A DNA stretch of 64,000 nucleotides from UBA4744 sp963717135 (lineage in GTDB: Bacteria; Actinomycetota; Acidimicrobiia; Spongiisociales; UBA4744), in contig CAVQVN010000005.1 in the NCBI GenBank assembly GCA_963717135.1, positions 62,001 to 126,000 of the forward strand, in the 5' to 3' direction. The position numbers were made by a program, and so were the translations under genes. Of this stretch, positions 61,248 to 64,000 are shown in pieces (positions within the stretch are counted from its first letter, which is position 1; the number at the start of each line of letters is the position of its first letter). The notes beneath the pieces were generated by a model. That model saw nothing but the letters and a program-made list of their open reading frames with translations. It was not told the DNA's origin and did not search any database.

Positions 61248-62231
61248 CTACCGTCCGGCCACCTGGAAGATCACCTTTCCCATTGCCTGGCGGCCGGTGA
61301 GAGCTCCGAAAGCCTCGACGTAGCGTTCCAGCGGGTAGGCGGCAGACACCTGAGGGCTCAGCCGCCCTTCGTCGACCATGGCGAACAGTTCCGCAAAGCT
61401 GGTAACCAACCCGGCCGGGTCGCGTTTGGTCCAGGCTCCCCAGAAGACGCCGACGATCGAGACTCCCTTGAGGAGGGGCAGGTTGAGGGGAATCTCGGGG
61501 ATCGATCCGGCGGCGAACCCGACCACCAGAAAGCGGCCGTTCCACGCCATCGACCGCAAGGCCGACTCCGCCAGATCGCCGCCGACCGGGTCGTAGACCA
61601 CATCAACGCCGAGCCCGTCGGTCAACTCTCGAATTCGATCCCGAAGATCCTCGGTCGAGTAATTGATGACCTCATCGGCTCCCAGGAGGGTCGCGTAACT
61701 CAGCTTCTCGTCGGTCGAGGCGGCGGCGATCACTCTGGCACCCAACGCCCGGCCGATATCGACTGCCGCGCTTCCCACCCCGCCGGCCGCTCCCATCACC
61801 AGGAGCGACTCGCCGGGCTGCAAGTTCGCCCTTTGTTTCAGGGCGTAGTAGGAGGTGCCGTAGGTGAGACCGAATCCGGCAGCATGCTCGAAGTCGAGAG
61901 ATGCCGGCTTGCGGATCACCGCGTTGGCATCGACCGCCCACTTCTCTGCAAAGGCCCCGGAGACCGCCATCGCGATCACTTCGTCGCCTTCGGAGAAACG
62001 CTTCACATCGTCACCCACCGCCGACACGACCCCGGCGGCTTCCCCGCCGGGAACGAAAGGCAGTTCGGGACGGAACTGGTAGTTCCCTTGAATGATCAGC
62101 GTGTCCGGGAAGTTGAGTCCGGCAGCCCGAACGTCCAGTACGATCTCGCCGCTCCCCGGTCGAGGCTCCGGCACTTCCCGGACGGATAGCTTCTCGGCCG
62201 GCCCGAGCTCAGAGCAAATCAGGGCTCGCAT
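61248..62231 (-). CDS. NADPH:quinone oxidoreductase-like zinc-independent MDR enzyme
   Basis: 327 residues from ATG 62231. GroES-like N-terminal domain (GEIVLDVRAAGLNFPDTLIIQGNYQFRPELPFVPGGEAAGVV) and Rossmann domain with LLVMGAAGGVGSAAVDIGRALG. No zinc-binding cysteines. Such enzymes reduce quinones or enoyl-type substrates with NADPH. Last gene of the MaoC-SDR-QOR operon, 8 nt after the SDR stop. The much longer ORF through 63185 crosses the SDR gene in another frame and is not real. Confidence 0.88.
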   Translation of the reverse strand: MRALICSELGPAEKLSVREVPEPRPGSGEIVLDVRAAGLNFPDTLIIQGNYQFRPELPFVPGGEAAGVVSAVGDDVKRFSEGDEVIAMAVSGAFAEKWAVDANAVIRKPASLDFEHAAGFGLTYGTSYYALKQRANLQPGESLLVMGAAGGVGSAAVDIGRALGARVIAAASTDEKLSYATLLGADEVINYSTEDLRDRIRELTDGLGVDVVYDPVGGDLAESALRSMAWNGRFLVVGFAAGSIPEIPLNLPLLKGVSIVGVFWGAWTKRDPAGLVTSFAELFAMVDEGRLSPQVSAAYPLERYVEAFGALTGRQAMGKVIFQVAGR

Positions 62232-62239
62232 CCGCCTAG

Positions 62240-63145
62240 TCAGTTCCCCGACGCCGAAGCCCGTTCGGCAAAAGCCTGGGTCTGCAAACCGCCAAAGTCG
62301 AACTGGGTGCGGCCCTCGCCGTCGGTGACCTCGCCCCAACGAGCGACGATGTTCTCCAGGGTTCGTTCCTCGGGAGCCAGATACAAGCCCTCGGTCTGTT
62401 CGATCGACACGGTGGCATACCCGCCGCCCCCCGCCCCAAGGATGACCTTGGTCGGAGCGCCGTCGTGTACCAGTGCCAGCAACCCGGGACTGACTGCTTC
62501 TGGAGCGAACATCTCGAGGGCCTCGGTCGGGAACAAAGCTTCGGTCATCCGGGTGGTGGCCGCCGGCGCGAGGGCGTTGACCCGAATGTTGTACTTCATC
62601 CCTTCGATGGCCAGGGTGTTCATCAGCCCGATCAGGGCCATTTTGGCGGCGCCGTAGTTGGCCTGCCCGAAGTTGCCCCACAATCCGCTCGACGATGAGG
62701 TCATCACGATCCGGCCGTAGTTCTGGTCCCGCATTAGATCCCATACGGCTTTGGTGCAGTAGACCGACCCCATCAAGTGAACGTCGATAACGGTGCGAAA
62801 GTCGGCCAGATCCATCTTCTGGAATGACCTGTCCCGCAGAATGCCGGCGTTGTTGACCAGAATGTCCACTCGACCCCAACGGTCCGTGACCTCCGCCACC
62901 ATCGCTTGCACCTGATCGAGATCTGATACGTTCGCCCCGTTGGCGATGGCCTGGCCGCCGGCAGCCTCGATTTCGGCAACCACGGCTCCGGCTGCAGCCG
63001 AGGAGGCGCCGGTTCCGTCGACGTTGCCCCCCAGGTCGTTGACCACCACTCGGGCTCCTCGCTCGGCCAGCGCCAGCGCGTGGGATCGACCCAGGCCGGC
63101 GCCGGCTCCGGTCACTATGGCGACTCGGTCGTCGAAGTTGATCAT
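62240..63145 (-). CDS. Short-chain dehydrogenase (3-hydroxyacyl-CoA dehydrogenase type)
   Basis: 301 residues from ATG 63145. Cofactor motif IVTGAGAGLGRSHALALAERGARVVVNDLGG followed by the insertion typical of the peroxisomal multifunctional enzyme 2 dehydrogenase domain. NNAGILRDRSF, catalytic Ser in MTSSSSGLWGNFGQ and YGAAK (Tyr/Lys). This branch oxidises (3R)-hydroxyacyl-CoA, which fits the MaoC hydratase encoded directly upstream with a 4-nt overlap. Role in fatty acid or steroid side-chain breakdown is inferred. Confidence 0.9.
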   Translation of the reverse strand: MINFDDRVAIVTGAGAGLGRSHALALAERGARVVVNDLGGNVDGTGASSAAAGAVVAEIEAAGGQAIANGANVSDLDQVQAMVAEVTDRWGRVDILVNNAGILRDRSFQKMDLADFRTVIDVHLMGSVYCTKAVWDLMRDQNYGRIVMTSSSSGLWGNFGQANYGAAKMALIGLMNTLAIEGMKYNIRVNALAPAATTRMTEALFPTEALEMFAPEAVSPGLLALVHDGAPTKVILGAGGGGYATVSIEQTEGLYLAPEERTLENIVARWGEVTDGEGRTQFDFGGLQTQAFAERASASGN

Positions 63146-63609
63146 GTAGTGCCTCCCAGAATGAAGAGCGAGAGCGTATCGGCAACCAGCGCCGGCTTGT
63201 CGCTGTCTTTGATTTCCACGGTGACCTTCGTCTTGAACAAGATCCGATCCGGTCCTTTGGCCGTCACGTCATCGAGGACCATCCGAGCCCGGACGTCGCT
63301 CCCCACCCTGACGGGCTCGAGGAACCGGACCTTGTCGGATCCGTAGTTGATGGCCATCACGGTTCCTTCCGGCGTAATGCCGGAAGGAAGCGTCAAGTGC
63401 GGAATAAGTGACAGAGTCAGGAACCCGTGAGCGATGGTGGTTCCCCATGGGGTCAGCTTGGCCGCGTCGGGATCAACGTGGATGAACTGATGATCGAGGG
63501 TTGCGTCGGCAAACGCGTTGATACGGTCTTGGTCGATGGTGAGCCAGTCGGACAAGCCGATCTCTTGCCCAACGTACGTATCCAATTGATCCACCGGTAC
63601 CGTTTGCAT
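63142..63609 (-). CDS. MaoC-like (R)-specific enoyl-CoA hydratase
   Basis: 155 residues from ATG 63609, with AAAGGAG upstream; the ORF extends to 63669 without better support. Hot-dog fold with the hydratase 2 motif DATLDHQFIHVDPDAA and TTIAHGFLTLSLIPHL. It hydrates trans-2-enoyl-CoA to (3R)-hydroxyacyl-CoA, the substrate for the SDR encoded next. First gene of the three-gene operon. A TetR gene ends 11 nt upstream on the same strand, so it may belong to this transcription unit as its regulator. Confidence 0.9.
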   Translation of the reverse strand: MQTVPVDQLDTYVGQEIGLSDWLTIDQDRINAFADATLDHQFIHVDPDAAKLTPWGTTIAHGFLTLSLIPHLTLPSGITPEGTVMAINYGSDKVRFLEPVRVGSDVRARMVLDDVTAKGPDRILFKTKVTVEIKDSDKPALVADTLSLFILGGTT

Positions 63610-63620
63610 CCTCACTCCTT

Positions 63621-64000
63621 TCAGCCGGACATTGATTGTTCGGTGGGCGTCTTGAGCGACCAGCGGCACATCTGCCGGAGAACCCGTCGGTATTGGGGCC
63701 GGTCGGCCAATCCCGCCGATCCGTCCCGGGCCGCAGAACCGATCAGGCCGATCAAACCCCGGCCTTTGATACGCGCCTGGTCGAGGCTCAGCTCGGGGTG
63801 CAGCTTGATGATCACCTCCGCCCAGGCATCCGTGTAACGGGCATCGTTTCTCTCCGCGGCCCGCTGGTAGTACTCGGGCACATACCGAAGCTCACGGACC
63901 AACAGCATGAGTTCGGCTCCCTGGTCGAGGGCCAGCGTCGTGTGGGTATCGATCAATACGTCCAGCGCATCCTCCGGTTCGAGACCGGCGCTTCGCTCGA
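63621..64000 (-). CDS. TetR-family regulator, C-terminal part (cut by window edge)
   Basis: The frame is open from the window end to the stop at 63621, giving about 126 residues beginning ERSAGLEPEDALDVLIDTHT. LVRELRYVPEYYQRAAERNDARYTDAWAEVI and RIKGRGLIGLIGSAARDG match the C-terminal ligand domain of TetR regulators of fatty acid/CoA metabolism. The helix-turn-helix lies beyond the window. Its position before the MaoC-SDR-QOR genes suggests it controls them. Confidence 0.75.
   Translation of the reverse strand, partial: ERSAGLEPEDALDVLIDTHTTLALDQGAELMLLVRELRYVPEYYQRAAERNDARYTDAWAEVIIKLHPELSLDQARIKGRGLIGLIGSAARDGSAGLADRPQYRRVLRQMCRWSLKTPTEQSMSG

Noticed and set aside
61248..63185. 645-codon minus-strand ORF spanning quinone oxidoreductase and SDR genes
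   Set aside because: Its N-terminal half is an out-of-frame, Arg-rich reading of the SDR gene, which is clearly coding in another frame.

Overview
The window is high-GC DNA from an actinobacterium. A member of Acidimicrobiia or a neighbouring deep lineage is my best guess. The evidence is a DivIVA-type coiled-coil protein, a YlbL-type PDZ/Lon protease, a UPF0182 membrane protein, a SARP/BTAD regulator, many short lipoproteins, and repeated leaderless promoters in which a -10 box lies exactly 6 nt before the start codon. The lineage is inferred from gene content and codon style, not from a marker tree.

Region 1 (1-26 kb) is largely chromosomal core. It holds a DEAD-box RNA helicase with a C-terminal RRM, a four-gene pyruvate/2-oxoacid:ferredoxin oxidoreductase operon whose delta subunit is fused to a GltD-like flavoprotein, a DUF445 protein, and a TetR-controlled heterodimeric ABC exporter. 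These are followed by a GNAT protein, a siderophore-interacting flavoprotein, membrane and lipoprotein genes, an ABC-2 exporter operon, and a two-gene operon of a response regulator/thioredoxin-reductase-like fusion plus a cyclic-nucleotide-domain histidine kinase.

Region 2 (about 26-39 kb) is accessory DNA packed against the initiator tRNA gene at 38973-39049. It contains a decayed UvrA-like gene, a VapBC toxin-antitoxin pair and two tandem acyltransferases. It also contains at least two, probably three, stacked remnants of integrative elements. These are marked by two extra tRNA 3' halves (30433, 34416), three copies of a ~78-bp repeat (30511, 32173, 34501), pieces of tyrosine integrase, two stubs that look like P-type ATPase C-termini, a shattered response regulator and a MacB-like permease stub. 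Intact cargo includes an ArsR-ArsP-thioredoxin-like operon, a DUF2892 protein, and a response regulator/histidine kinase pair divergent from a PepSY protein and a lipoprotein.

Region 3 (39-64 kb) returns to core-like genes: a triple-DUF6174 lipoprotein, and an ABC transporter/serine hydrolase operon facing a 1170-residue SARP-cyclase-NB-ARC-TPR regulator across a promoter with 11-bp-spaced repeats. It continues with UPF0182, a DapA-family enzyme, a DivIVA protein ending in a phage MuF-like Cys/His motif, YlbL, a class E-like sortase, a substrate-binding protein, BioY, an inverted pair of heptanucleotide repeat arrays, valyl-tRNA synthetase, and a quinone oxidoreductase/SDR/MaoC operon that runs into a TetR gene at the window edge.

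The most novel points are the DivIVA-MuF-like fusion, the almost cysteine-free 'thioredoxin reductase' fused to a receiver domain, the stacked tRNA-fMet integrations with paired base changes in the T-arm, and the cis-regulatory architectures at 36.8 kb and 44.5 kb. No CRISPR array or rRNA was seen. Statements about homology come from motif recognition by eye; no search was run.
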